Shown piece after piece: positions 31,021-41,659 of a stretch of DNA of 44,682 nt. The translations under genes were made by a program, and so were the position numbers. Source of the stretch: Nemertoderma westbladi. Taxonomy: Eukaryota > Xenacoelomorpha > Nemertodermatida > Nemertodermatidae. Each line of letters opens with the position of its first letter. The first letter of the stretch is position 1. The notes under the pieces were generated by a model. It searched no databases. It was not told the origin of the DNA and worked only from the letters and a program-made list of their open reading frames with translations. Location: the NCBI GenBank assembly GCA_032718475.1, contig JAUCBJ010003259.1:1-44682 (forward strand), given 5' to 3'.

Positions 31021-31746
31021 ATGGCCGGACTGGAGTTGATATCGGACCAGGGATTACGTAACGACGGAAGACGTGCTGACGAACTACGTGGGATAAACTG
31101 CCGTCTGGGCGTGCTGAAACAGGCCGACGGATCCGCGTACCTGGAACAGGGCCAGACGTGTGTGCTGGCCGCGGTCTACGGACCGCACGAAGTCAACCGG
31201 ACTCGATCGATCGAAGATCGCGCGGTTATTAACTGCCAGTACACAACGGCGGCGTTCTCTCAGACGGAGCGTCGCGCCACCGATTCACGCTCGCAGCAAC
31301 TCTCGCTGCAACTCCAGCGTACACTGGAAGCCTGCGTGCTGACCGGGTTGTATCCGCGCTCCCAGATCGATGTGTTCGTACAGACGCTCCAATCGGACGG
31401 GGCCACGTACGCGGCCTCCGTTAACGCGGCCGCACTCGCGCTGGTCGACGCCGCCGTCCCGTTACGCGACTCCGTGGCGGCCTGCTCGGTTACCTACGCG
31501 GACGGGGAACCTCTACTGGACAGCAGCTACCTCGAGGAATCCGGTCGCGCTCCCTCACTCACTGTCGCTATCCTGCCCAGTACGGAGCGGGTTGTACTGG
31601 TGGACAGCGGGTCCCGGTTCCATATGGACCATCTGGACGGACTGGTGGACTCGGCTGTCCGTGGTTGTCGGGCTGTCCACCAAGTGTTGGACATCAAGGT
31701 GAGGCAGCATGTAGCGGCTACTAGTCAGCTGATTAATCAGTGGTGA
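31021..31746 (+). CDS. Exosome complex subunit Rrp41 (EXOSC4)
   Basis: One uninterrupted frame of 241 residues, close to the usual length of animal EXOSC4. It starts MAGLELISDQGLRNDGRRA, nearly the same as the vertebrate start. Further hallmarks of the RNase PH fold are DGSAYLEQGQT, VYGPHE, NCQY, RSQID, LQSDGATYAA(S)VNAA and the C-terminal VRQHV. In animals EXOSC4 is a catalytically inactive ring subunit of the nuclear and cytoplasmic RNA exosome that pairs with Rrp45. No intron is present, and the coding sequence is far richer in GC than its surroundings, as for a retrocopy or intron loss. The last codons and the TGA belong to a tandem array (31700-32030). A splice-like AAG|GTGAGG at 31699 is probably not used, because VRQHV matches the family beyond it. 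Confidence 0.9.
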   Translation: MAGLELISDQGLRNDGRRADELRGINCRLGVLKQADGSAYLEQGQTCVLAAVYGPHEVNRTRSIEDRAVINCQYTTAAFSQTERRATDSRSQQLSLQLQRTLEACVLTGLYPRSQIDVFVQTLQSDGATYAASVNAAALALVDAAVPLRDSVAACSVTYADGEPLLDSSYLEESGRAPSLTVAILPSTERVVLVDSGSRFHMDHLDGLVDSAVRGCRAVHQVLDIKVRQHVAATSQLINQW

Positions 31747-32030
31747 CGTCACATCCGGGAAGTAGCGTCTACCAGTCAGCTTATTAATCAATAGTGACGT
31801 CACTTCCGGCATGTAGCGGCTACCAGTCAGCTGAGTAATAGGTGGTGACGTCACATCCGGCTTGTAGCTGCAACCACCCAGACCCAGCTGATTAATAGGT
31901 GGTGACGTCACATCCGGCACGTAGCTACCACTAGTCAGCTGATTAATCAATGGTGACGTCACATCCGGCATGTAGCGGCTACCAGTTAGCTGATTATTCC
32001 GTAGTGACGTAAATCCGTCACAGATTCTAC
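31703..32030 (+). repeat. Tandem array (about 6 units, 50-57 bp) with CRE and ETS-like sites
   Basis: Each unit reads roughly gtagcggctaccagtcagct, gattaatcagtgg, TGACGTCA, catccgg. Five units carry the perfect palindrome TGACGTCA, and the sixth a decayed form (tgacgtaa). It is followed by (A/T)TCCGG, an ETS-type core. The first unit is the 3' end of the EXOSC4 coding sequence, so the stop TGA is the first half of the first CRE. The later units are non-coding copies. Confidence 0.88.
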
Positions 32031-32337
32031 TGTAACCGCCACCATCAATCCGGTCACGTCGAAACGCAGTAACATCATATATGTACTCTCGTTAACAAAC
32101 CGGATAATCTCCATAAAACATATGCTGTTCTGGTAATAATGAAGGAGATATATAAAATTTAATGATAATTAACTGTCAGAAGTATTTTTCTAATTTCGAG
32201 TATTTAATTTTTTTTAATAATGGCGCGCCACTTAATACCTGAGTTGAATTGAATTCATATGTGTATTGATTGAATGTTAATATTTTATAAATTGCAAGTA
32301 TTTATTTGCGACCCATCGAGATATAATGGGAATCAGA

Positions 32338-34310
32338 CAGACGGTCGGATGAGCTCGGGGATCATATGACAGACGGTCGGACACACAGACATGCTCACAG
32401 ACAGACGGTAGGACACACCGGCAGGCTCACAGACAGACGGTAGGACACACCGGCAGGCTCACAGACAGACAGTCGGACACACAGACAGGCTCACAGACAG
32501 AGAGACAGACTGTCGGACAGACAGACAGACAGGCTCACAGACAGACAGACGGTCGGACACACAGACAATCTCGCAGGCAGGCGGTCGGACAGATAGACAG
32601 GCTCACAGACAGACGGTCGGACACACAGACAGGCTCACAGACAGACAGTCGGTCGGACACACAGACAATCTCACAGGCAGACGGTCGGACAGATAGAAGG
32701 CTCACAGACAGACGGTCGGACACACAGACAGGCTCACAGACAGACGGTCTGACAGACAGACAGGCTCACAGACAGACGGTCGGACACACAGACAGGCTCA
32801 CAGACAGACAGACGGTCGGACACGGACACACAGACAGACGGTCGGACACACAGACAGGCTCACAGACAGACAGTCGGTCGGACACACAGACAATCTCACA
32901 GGCAGACGGTCGGACAGATAGAAGGCTCACAGACAGACGGTAGGACACACCGGCAGGCTCACAGACAGACAGTCGGATACACAGACAGGCTCACAGACAG
33001 AGAGACAGACTGTCGGACAGACAGACAGACAGGCTCACAGACAGACAGACGGTCGAACACACAGACAATCTCGCAGGCGGTCGGACAGATAGACAGGCTC
33101 ACAGACAGACGGTCGGACACACAGACAGGCTCACAGACAGACAGTCGGTCGGACACACAGACAATCTCACAGGCAGACGGTCGGACAGATAGAAGGCTCA
33201 CAGACAGACGGTCGGACACACAGACAGGCTCACAGACAGACGGCCGGAGAGATAGACAGGCTCACATACAGACGGTCGGACACACAGACAGGCTCACAGA
33301 CAGACAGACGGTCGGACACGGACACACAGACAATCTCACAGGCAGACTGTCGGACAGATAGACAGACTCACAGACAGACGGTCGGACACACAGACAGGCT
33401 CACAGACAAACGGTAGGACACACCGGCAGTCTCACAGACAGACGGTAGAACACACCGGCAGGCACACAGACAGACAGTCGGACACACATACAGGCTCACA
33501 GACAGAGAGACAGACGGTCGGTCAGACAGACAGACAGGCTCACAGACGGTCGGATACACAGACAATCTCACAGGCAGACGGTCGGACAGATAGATAGGCT
33601 CACAGAGAGACGGTCGGACACACAGACAGGCTCACAGACAGACAGTCGGTCGGACACACAGCCAATCTCACAGGCAGACGGTCGGACAGATAGACAGGCT
33701 CACAGACAGACGGTCGGACACACAGACAGGCTCACAGACAGACGGTCGGACAGACAGACAGGCTCACAGACAGACGGTCGGACAGATAGACAGGCTCACA
33801 GACAGACGTTCGGACACACAGACAGGCTCACAGACAGACAGACGGTCGGACACACAGACAATCTCACAGGCAGACGGTCGGACAGATATTCAGGCTCACA
33901 GACAGACGGTCGGACACACAGACAGGCTCACAGACAGACAGACGGTCGGACAGACAGACAGGCTCACAGACAGACTCACAGACAGACGGTCGGACAGACA
34001 GACAGGCTCACAGACAGACAGACGGTCGGACAACGGACACACATACAATCTCACAGGCAGACGGTCGGACAGATAGACAGGCTCACAGACAGACGGTCGG
34101 ACACACAGACAGGCTACAGGCAGACGGTCAGACACACAGACAGGCTCACAGTCAGACGGTCTGACAGACAGACAGGCTACAGTCAGACGGTCTGACAGAC
34201 CGACAGGCTACAGGCAGACGGTCAGACACACAAACAGGCTCACAGTCAGACGGTCTGTGACAGACAGACAGACAGATTCACAGACATACGGTCGGTCATA
34301 CAGATATATA
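32338..34310. repeat. 2-kb minisatellite of 'cagacagacggtcggacaca' units
   Basis: Units of about 30-40 bp built from cagacagacggtcggac, acacagacaggctca and variants (gataga, aatctcacaggcaga). Groups recur as larger blocks; for example, the block with 'aatctcgcaggc'/'aatctcacaggc' plus 'gatagaaggctc' appears near 32570-32700, 32800-32935 and 33060-33200. Long minus-strand frames rich in CLSVSLSVCP are products of the periodicity. Confidence 0.9.
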
Positions 34311-36090
34311 CATAGACAGACATATATTTGAAAATTGAATTGTAAGCGCAACTATTTATCAATTGTTTTAGTTGTTGAATTTTGGAAAGTTTGGAACAAT
34401 TCGATGTGCGATATTCGATATATTTGTATATTACCAACATTAAGGAACGCGAAATTAAATACCTATAACAGCATAGAGTCAATGTAAAACCAGTAAACTA
34501 GAATCACAACAGCTGAACAACATTTCACTAATTTTCAATTACGTTCATTATTTATTGTTCTACCTGTATTCAGTCGGTTAGAGTAATGCCAAGCAGTACA
34601 ATTTCTATATCATTAATATACGGTCCTCAACTCAGGCTAAGCTCAATTGAATTGTAAAGGCTTAGTAGATTTTGTATATCTGGGACGTTTACAACAGCTG
34701 TCGATTAAACTAACAAAACCAGAAAACTGAACCAGGGTACCAGCCGGGTACCAACGGCTGTTGGGTAGACTGAATGGAACATTTCACCTATTTCCATAGG
34801 AAGCTTGTACATTATATGTGGGGTGGGTGCCTCGGATGTTGGGTAGACTCCAAGAAAGATTTGACAAACATTCATAGGAGACTTGTGCATTATATTGGTT
34901 GCTTCCGATGTTTGTATTAGGCTAACTGCGAATGCATTAGGTAGAAATAATTTGTCTTTATTTTATTTATCTAATACAGTAGGACTCCTTACCAGAATAA
35001 ACTGATCTTTAGTGCTCGTTTCACAGGTTGCTGATAGGGATAACATATCACACATCGCACTAATTGTGATTTGTCTGCTTATGCAAATGTATTACATTAG
35101 ACAGGAGGCAGTTTGTTTGGTTGATGCGAGTGATTTTTGGTTTGCATCTACCAATCCCATCTGTTTCTTAGAGTCTGTGTAAGACAGGTTCGTTTTAAAG
35201 CCATCTTGATGGCGTTCTAACAACAAGTATATTAATAATAGTTGGCCCCAATGAGATCGTAACCTCCTTAATGATGAATTAATTATAAAGTCAGATGTCC
35301 GTCCAAACTGTTCCCAACTCAATATTTATTTATAATCACATTTTAGTTGGTTGATCAAACGCTAAGCTGGATGGGCGGACGAACTATCCGTGATGAAATC
35401 CCATCGTACATTCAATCAATAAGGTTGATGGAATGATATAGTTCGTTGCTGGTAATACTAATCAATTCAAATTCAACTTCCCGTGACTAAATCCCAGTGC
35501 CGGTAATTTATAATCAATATTTATTCAGTCGAATTCATCTGGATCATGGTAATTATTGTGGTAAATGAACTGAACGAACGACTGCACGAACTCATAATTA
35601 ATGTCGTTGATGCAATTACGTGAAGCATTTAGTGAAGCGTAGCGGTAGTTTTCTTTATTGTCATATAACTGCAGCTTTCAGACACAAATTCCCATTAGAA
35701 ATCGAATTTTTGTCTTTGCCGGACCACGGAGTAATCCGCTATTATATTTTTTTGAAACCAAAATCATCAAAATGTTCAAGTATTGCTACGCAGATTATTA
35801 CAAATGTGCTAATGTCATTAATCTCTTCCAGTTAATCTTAATGTAACTAATTACTATTTACTTCACTCTTACAGTCAGGAGTCAGCACTTTATAATATTG
35901 CAGGGCAGGGGGTACTGGTAAATACAAGAGTAGAAAATTGATATATTATTTTACTTCGAAAATAAGATCCTTTTTAAAATCTTTAAATTGTTATTACATT
36001 TTTTTAGTTATTGAGTTACCAAATCCAATGATGATCCAAAAGTGTCATTTGAGGAAAACATTGCGAAGCATTATATAAAATTTCATACGA
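34311..36090. other. Unassigned intergenic sequence
   Basis: No gene recognised. Two diverged copies of a segment of about 90 bp ('tgttgggtagact' at about 34760 and 34838, each followed by 'ataggag' or 'ataggaagcttgt' and 'cattatat') stand in tandem. Confidence 0.45.
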
Positions 36091-36095
36091 TATGT

Positions 36096-36772
36096 ATGTA
36101 ATAAAATGTATTTCTGGAATTTTTGTATTGTTGTTGTCAAGGTAACCGGGTACAAAGTTCAAACTTTGCCCCTTTGTAATTCAAGATGAGGGATTATGTT
36201 CTTTAGATTTGGCAGGTGAATAAAGGAAATAAAAGTATTTGACATTAAAATTTTTTACATTTCCGTTGCCATGGTAATAAGTATAATGAAAAATTTGAAT
36301 AATTGTAAACCAATTCTATAATACACAATTTTTATCGGTATATTTTATCAATTGTCAATTGTGAATCTTGTTTGTAAGTTCAATAAGTGCCAGTAAAAAA
36401 AACTGTCCAATCAGAGAGCAAGACCTGTGATAGCATGATTTTTAGATTCCAGAATATTACATTTTGGTTTGCTATTATTATAATAAAAAACAGCCCCGGG
36501 CACGTCAGTTGCAAATGATATAAATAGTAAATAGTAGCCCAATTTCTAGCTGGCGGTCAATGTGAAATTATCGTTACACCCATCACCATGGAAACGGGAT
36601 TGTAAAAAAATATACCATTCAAATATTTTGATAGACTTTTATTTCCTTTACTCACCTGCCAAATCTCAAGAACAGAATCCCCCATCGTCTTGAATTACAG
36701 ACGGGCAAAGTTTGAACTTTGTACCCGGTTACCTTGACAACAACAAAATAAAAATTCCAGAAAGACATTTTA
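36096..36772. repeat. Inverted-repeat element, arms about 190 bp
   Basis: The left arm (36096-36287) contains 'tgttgtcaaggtaaccgggt', 'acaaagttcaaactttgccc' and 'ttccgttgccatggtaata'; the right arm (about 36575-36772) holds their complements with roughly 85% agreement by eye. The spacer (about 36290-36570) has no open frame of note. Probably a non-autonomous DNA element or two head-to-head repeat copies. Confidence 0.7.
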
Positions 36773-36789
36773 TTAACATTTCTATGAAC

Positions 36790-37508
36790 CCTAGTCATCA
36801 TATCCACCTAACAAAAGTAGCACATAAGAAGTTTCTTAGGAAATATTATTATGAAAATAAAATAGTGCCATAAATAGGGAAATAATCGGCCTCCGCTAAT
36901 TTTAACAATCCGCTCGCTGCATGACCTGTAAATTAGTACACCTTGATCCAAACATACACAAACCTATACGGTATCTATATTCTAGAACGCAAATAAAAGC
37001 GAATAAAACTATAACCCTTCCACCCTTACATACACACCCACCATCACACCTACCTACACACCCCCACATTCGTATGTGAACGTACCTTAACGTACCGTTG
37101 CCTACCGTTGACTCGCATAAACGTTACCCCTACTTTATATCACAAAATCGAATCTTTATGTAGGATTAAACTACAGCGGCGTTGTTCAGACGCATGGGGT
37201 AATAAATAGGGCCTACAGCTACAATAGTAGCCCTATATTTTTGAAGTGCTTTAATTTCTTCTCAACATTTTCAATTAAACTTTTTGTACATCAAATCTCT
37301 AAAATGTTAGGTTTATTGTCAGTTCAACAGGTCGCTCGCTACTAGACTGCATTAAAATTGTGTGAATCCTCTCTTATTTTGTTTTAAATAAAAACCAAAT
37401 ATGTTTTACTTATCTTATTATCATATCGACTTCATACCATCTGTTTGATTGTTTGTGTTTGTGTTATGATTTACTCCATTTACATATCTATGTAAATGTG
37501 CCGGAGAT
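36790..37508. other. Unassigned 5' flank of the putative exon at 37509
   Basis: No gene recognised. It contains a 'gtgaacgtaccttaacgtac' piece (about 37077) similar to the end of the GCGGTA element at 40265-40555. Confidence 0.4.
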
Positions 37509-37848
37509 ATGTCGAAGTCAACAACACCTCAGAAAATCTGTGAGCCAAAGATTGTAAACATAAAATGCGAAAATTGTACAACAAATTGTAACAGTTCATC
37601 TAAAAACAGTGCCGACTGCATCCAGGTTGGAGAAACGGTAGCGAATATAGAAGTTCCGGGAACATTGTTTAATGGAAACGACAAGGAAATGGTGGAGTTT
37701 ACCGATTCGAACTGTAGGTCTATATTAAGTGATGGTAATGTACTACAGCCAGTCGGTGACTCACTGGGTCAGAAGTTAGTAATTGGGAAGACTAGGAAAC
37801 GACCCAAAGAAGAAATGAGTTGTACTATTATAACGGGAAGCAAACCAG
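37509..37848 (+). CDS. Putative first coding exon of an unrecognised gene
   Basis: ATG at 37509 opens a frame of 113 codons plus one base, ending at CCAG|GTTAGT, a good splice donor (37849-37854). The frame otherwise stops three bases into the intron. Composition looks like real coding sequence: non-repetitive, mixed codons, several Cys (NIKCENCTTNC, DSNC) and a basic KTRKRPKEE stretch that could be a nuclear localisation signal. I recognise no domain. No following exon with a matching phase-1 acceptor could be supported before the right edge. Start choice is the first ATG after upstream stops. Confidence 0.45.
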
Positions 37849-37854
37849 GTTAGT

Positions 37855-38740
37855 TGTATTCGGTGGCGACCCATGTATGTGGTTAGATAAACCACAGAGT
37901 GAGATGAGTTATAAGTTGTGATTATTATTTGATTACGGTGTACAATATCAAATACAAGTTTAAATAATCTTTAAATCAAGGAGTTATATATGTACTGACT
38001 ACATTTGGTGTTAAGGGGGGGGGGGGGGGGGGGGGGGCTGTATCTTTTTTGGGATAAAAAATGCAAAATCGTTGTTTTAGTCGATTTTTGTGCAGAATGT
38101 AATGGCGAATCCGAATATGTAAGTTATGACTTCTCAACATGTTTAGTTTTGGCGATATGACGATTTCACTATCGAATGTTTCCATAGAAATATTATTATT
38201 ATAACATTATTTTCCCCAAAAAATTTGTTTCCCGGCTTAAACAGACAGACTGGATTTTGTCGAACATCAAAACTGACACCGGAAATGAAATCAGCGACCT
38301 CGAAAATATGTATGTTGACCGGCATTCGAACAGACAAAAACACATATCGACGACAGACAGTCAAACTAACAGATACACAGACAAAATTCAACTAAAAATC
38401 AAATCTGACATCGGAAATGAAATCAGCGACATGGAAAATCCCAAAGCGAAACTTTTAGATATTTTGCGTGTTTATTATATTTTGGCGGACAAACCAACAA
38501 ACAGACAGACATTCCTACAGACAACCAGACACCGAGGTAGCAAATATAGTTAACTGAACGTACCATGGATTGAATGAACCGTTCATTTTTCGTTATATTT
38601 AGTGAATGAATAGAAAATTGTGAATGTTGTAAAGGTTCACTTTGCGTAATTTGTATTACCGCCATGCTAATAACTAAAAATGGACGTTGAATAAATGTTA
38701 TTTTTCACTTTTAATCAACGTTGTCACTTTTAGTCAACGT
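37855..38740. repeat. Dispersed repeat with two copies of a 'gaaatgaaatcagcgac' module
   Basis: 'ggaaatgaaatcagcgacct' (about 38280) and 'ggaaatgaaatcagcgacat' (about 38413) are each preceded by 'cagacagac' or 'cagacaaaa'-like sequence and 'caaa(a/t)ctgac'. A third, diverged copy is near 40620-40680 (gaattgaaatcagcgactac). A G23 run is at 38015-38037. An open frame across it (98 codons from 38257) is treated as chance. Confidence 0.55.
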
Positions 38741-38835
38741 TAAGGTATTCAAAGTTTATTTAACGTCAAACTTTCGTTCATCATGTTGCAATCACGTTGT
38801 TTGAACGTTTAAGCAACGTTCTCAAATAGGCTTGT
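38740..38835. repeat. AACGTT-rich segment
   Basis: 'aacgttgtcacttttagtca', 'acgttaaggt', 'ttaacgtcaaa', 'cacgttgtttgaacgttt' and 'gcaacgtt' follow each other at short distances. Non-coding and probably a piece of a dispersed element. Confidence 0.4.
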
Positions 38836-38886
38836 GTGGACTTCCCAGTGGCGACTACAATATACATACAATATTGCAGAAATTCA

Positions 38887-39026
38887 GCGAATAAAACTGT
38901 AATAATCACTTCTGCCTTATCCTTCAGCAAATTAACCTAATATAATAACCTCGGCCTGCGGCCTCGGTAATTATACAGGTTAATTTGCTTCTGGAACGGC
39001 ATCAGTGATTATTCAGTTTTATTCGC
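38887..39026. repeat. Imperfect hairpin, 140 bp, GC-rich apex
   Basis: The left arm begins 'gcgaataaaactgtaataat' and the right arm ends with 'attattcagttttattcgc'. A second pairing is 'cagcaaattaacct' with 'aggttaatttgctt'. The apex is 'acctcggcctgcggcctcgg'. Confidence 0.8.
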
Positions 39027-39029
39027 TTC

Positions 39030-40260
39030 AGGTTATTATTTCCGTATATTAACTCTAGAACATTGCAATATTGTGTTTATTGTTAATTTGAGCATATTGA
39101 ACGAACAACATGACAGCATACTTTGTACTTTTAAGGATCATGTTCTAATACAAACGCGCATATTCAATTTTTTTCAAGCCTTGCGTAGCATTTAAATCAA
39201 TTTCCTTTAATTAATATCGCTCCAGAGGTCGTGGGGTTCTACCCCACGACTATAGTTTTCGTTTAAGCACAAATGCTAAAGGGACTAACCAAACTTAGGG
39301 CGCATACTGTATATTGCTTTGTTAATTAAATGGTCGTTAAATGATTACCAGTTATCTCTTTGCCTGTAAGGAGTGCCTGCGGGGTCTATACTGGACATCA
39401 GTCGTTGCCTCTAACCTAAGGTAACGACGACCGAATCTGTGCAACTACTGTATATTTTTTTCATAATCTATTTAATTAATTGTTGCAGAAATCACGTTAT
39501 TTTATTTTCTTCAATACTAGGCTCTTTTTACTGATAAATTAATAAAGATAGGCCAGCTTTACTATGGATATTCATAATAATAACACAATTTGTTGGTATT
39601 TTTAAAAACACTAGCTACCATAAAAATTAAACATGTACCGAGTCGAAAATATATTCCAGAACATAATCAACAGCCAAAACAGCTATAAAACAGATATACA
39701 AAGGCAGAATAATGGGTAATAATAACACGGGTTACTGTAGTACCCCCCCCCCCCCCCCCCCCCCCCATTAAAATTTAATGAAATTAATAAGATGGCAAAC
39801 AACGAAAAGTTCTTAACTTTTTCTTATGCCGTTTGTATCTAATTTAAGGATGCTCAATTGGAATAAGAGTTATCATTCTTACTTACGAATACTGGAGTAG
39901 AATTTAGTGCCAATCTGTCAATCTTATTGAGATGGTCATTTGGCTCAATGTAAAATATATAGCTACAGTACATTATTGAAAGAAACCGTAGCAAGTTTGG
40001 TATATTGCTGTACCATAGGATAATACATAAAATTATATGAATATACTGCAACATATATTTTCTAGAATGCCGTATCAGAGCAATTTCTAAGAAAAGAGTA
40101 TAATTTTAACATTTATAGAACATTTTTTTAAAATTATACGATTTTTTTAAAATTATACGATTATAATTTTAGCTAGTTTCCGTAGCAATATGCGAAAATT
40201 AACAATAAACAGTAATATATCAAACAATACATTCTTCATTCAGTTCTGTATTTACTTTTT
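39030..40260. other. Unassigned intergenic sequence
   Basis: No gene recognised. It contains a C24 run at 39743-39766 and TTC(T/C)AGAA motifs near 39654 and 40062. Confidence 0.45.
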
Positions 40261-40264
40261 AGTC

Positions 40265-40555
40265 GTGACCGGTAAAGTAGTCTGGCGGTATTGAAGCGGT
40301 AAGCCAGCGGTACACTACTATCCGGTGCCCGTTCACACCCTACGGTACCGTTGCGGTAACTGATTGTCTATCTGTGAACTGTGAATTCAACAGGAAATTA
40401 CATTAATTGTTTTAACATTGTTTAAATGGGCTGCGGTAAACCGCGCGGTTTAGCGCACAACTACCTGTTGGGTCGTTCACAGTCAGCGGTGTACCGCTGG
40501 CCCTGCGGTATACCGCGCGGTGTACCGTTCCGTTGGATGTGAACGTGCCTTAAAA
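40265..40555. mobile_element. Possible non-autonomous DNA element rich in GCGGTA motifs
   Basis: The segment carries many 'gcggta' or 'taccgc' motifs, including 'gcggtgtaccgctggccc' and 'ggtataccgcgcggtgtacc', near both ends, with 'cgttcaca' at each side and 'gtgaacgtgcctta' at the right edge. The arms are only loosely inverted and no target duplication was found. Confidence 0.35.
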
Positions 40556-40889
40556 AAGGACTGGCTTTTGAACGCTGTTTTGCTACCTGGGAAGACAGAG
40601 TTGATTTGTACAAATTTGAAAACTGACATGAGAATTGAAATCAGCGACTACGTAAACCCCCATAGTGAAAATTTCAGCTGTCTGCTTCTTTAAAATCATT
40701 CATAAATGACTATTTTAATTAATTCATATCGGCAGTCGCATAGAGACTGACCAATTTGCGCGGGACGGTTCAAACTTTAAACGCATTTTACTCAAAATAT
40801 TTTTTCCTCGTTTTTTTTTTTGCTTCACGCAAAATCGATCTACTCTTTCATTTTATATTCGTTTGAAATTTCCAGTGAATGGTCTTGAC

Positions 40890-40890
40890 A

Positions 40891-40965
<75 letters not shown>

Positions 40966-41656
40966 TACTACTTTATATTGACGGGAACTCAGCCCATAGT
41001 ACATAATTATGCTGTAGATATATACAGTAGCACAATTTTATTGTAATAGATTACAAACATTACATAATATCACCTCAAAGGCGTACACAACACTTATTAT
41101 AGCATTCTCTAACTAAAACATTGTTCGATTTACGTACACGGTTAAAAATAGAATAAATGTTGGAGCGCAGAACTGACTTAAATGTATTCACCCTATTGAG
41201 TACAAACTAAGTATCAGCATCATCAGTTCTAGAATATTTGAACCGCAGACGAAAAACAGTATATTATATGAAACATATCATCATATGTAAACATTCCATT
41301 CGAAAAATCGACCATAATGAGCAACAATATAAACTGTAACAAAAAGATTGGAAGAGCTGTACTTTAACGGAGAACGAACAATGCGAAATGTGCAAGGTTA
41401 ATTGGTTTCCTCGACAATACATATTACTGCGGATGCGCATAATGTCAGATTCATCAGAAAGATTACAGCTTATAGTATGTCCTAGGTAAGATATCTCTTT
41501 AACATAGGAAAGTAATTTACCGTTAATGAAAACGTCACCAGCTCGACCTAAACAATTTGGCAAAAAATACACGCAATGAGACTTAGTAGGGTTATAGTCT
41601 ACCTGCCAACTCCCGAAAATTAAGTTTAGATGGCATTTTTTGTTAATGGTTGGCAT
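40890..41656 (-). mobile_element. Non-LTR retrotransposon (LINE) 3' remnant with (AAT)n tail
   Basis: On the minus strand a frame (41656-41264) is followed by about 290 bp without coding and then a long (AAT)n tract (+ strand ATT, 40890-40972). The frame has NPTKSHCVYFLP, INGKLLSYVKEISYLGHTI and CSFSVKVQLFQSFCYSLY, the order found after the catalytic box in CR1/L2-type LINEs (KS..., YLG, thumb, 'LFxSYC'). The 5' part, with the polymerase core, is missing. The tract probably grew from the retrotransposon's tail. Confidence 0.75.
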
Positions 41657-41659
41657 CCA

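Noticed and set aside
31696-31705. Splice donor (AAG|GTGAGG) near the end of EXOSC4
   Set aside because: Reading on without splicing gives VRQHV, the conserved C-terminal motif of the family, so the site is probably unused.
31555-31971. Minus-strand frame opposite EXOSC4 and the CRE array
   Set aside because: It is an antisense shadow of EXOSC4 extended by the periodic array.
32535-34135. Cys/Ser/Val-rich minus-strand frames (CLSVSLSVCP type)
   Set aside because: They follow directly from the 'gacagac...gtcgga' minisatellite and change frame between blocks.
32338-34310. CRISPR array
   Set aside because: Units are contiguous with no unique spacers and the window is eukaryotic.
38257-38553. 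98-residue plus-strand frame
   Set aside because: It covers two copies of a dispersed repeat module, and the third copy (40620-40680) is not open.
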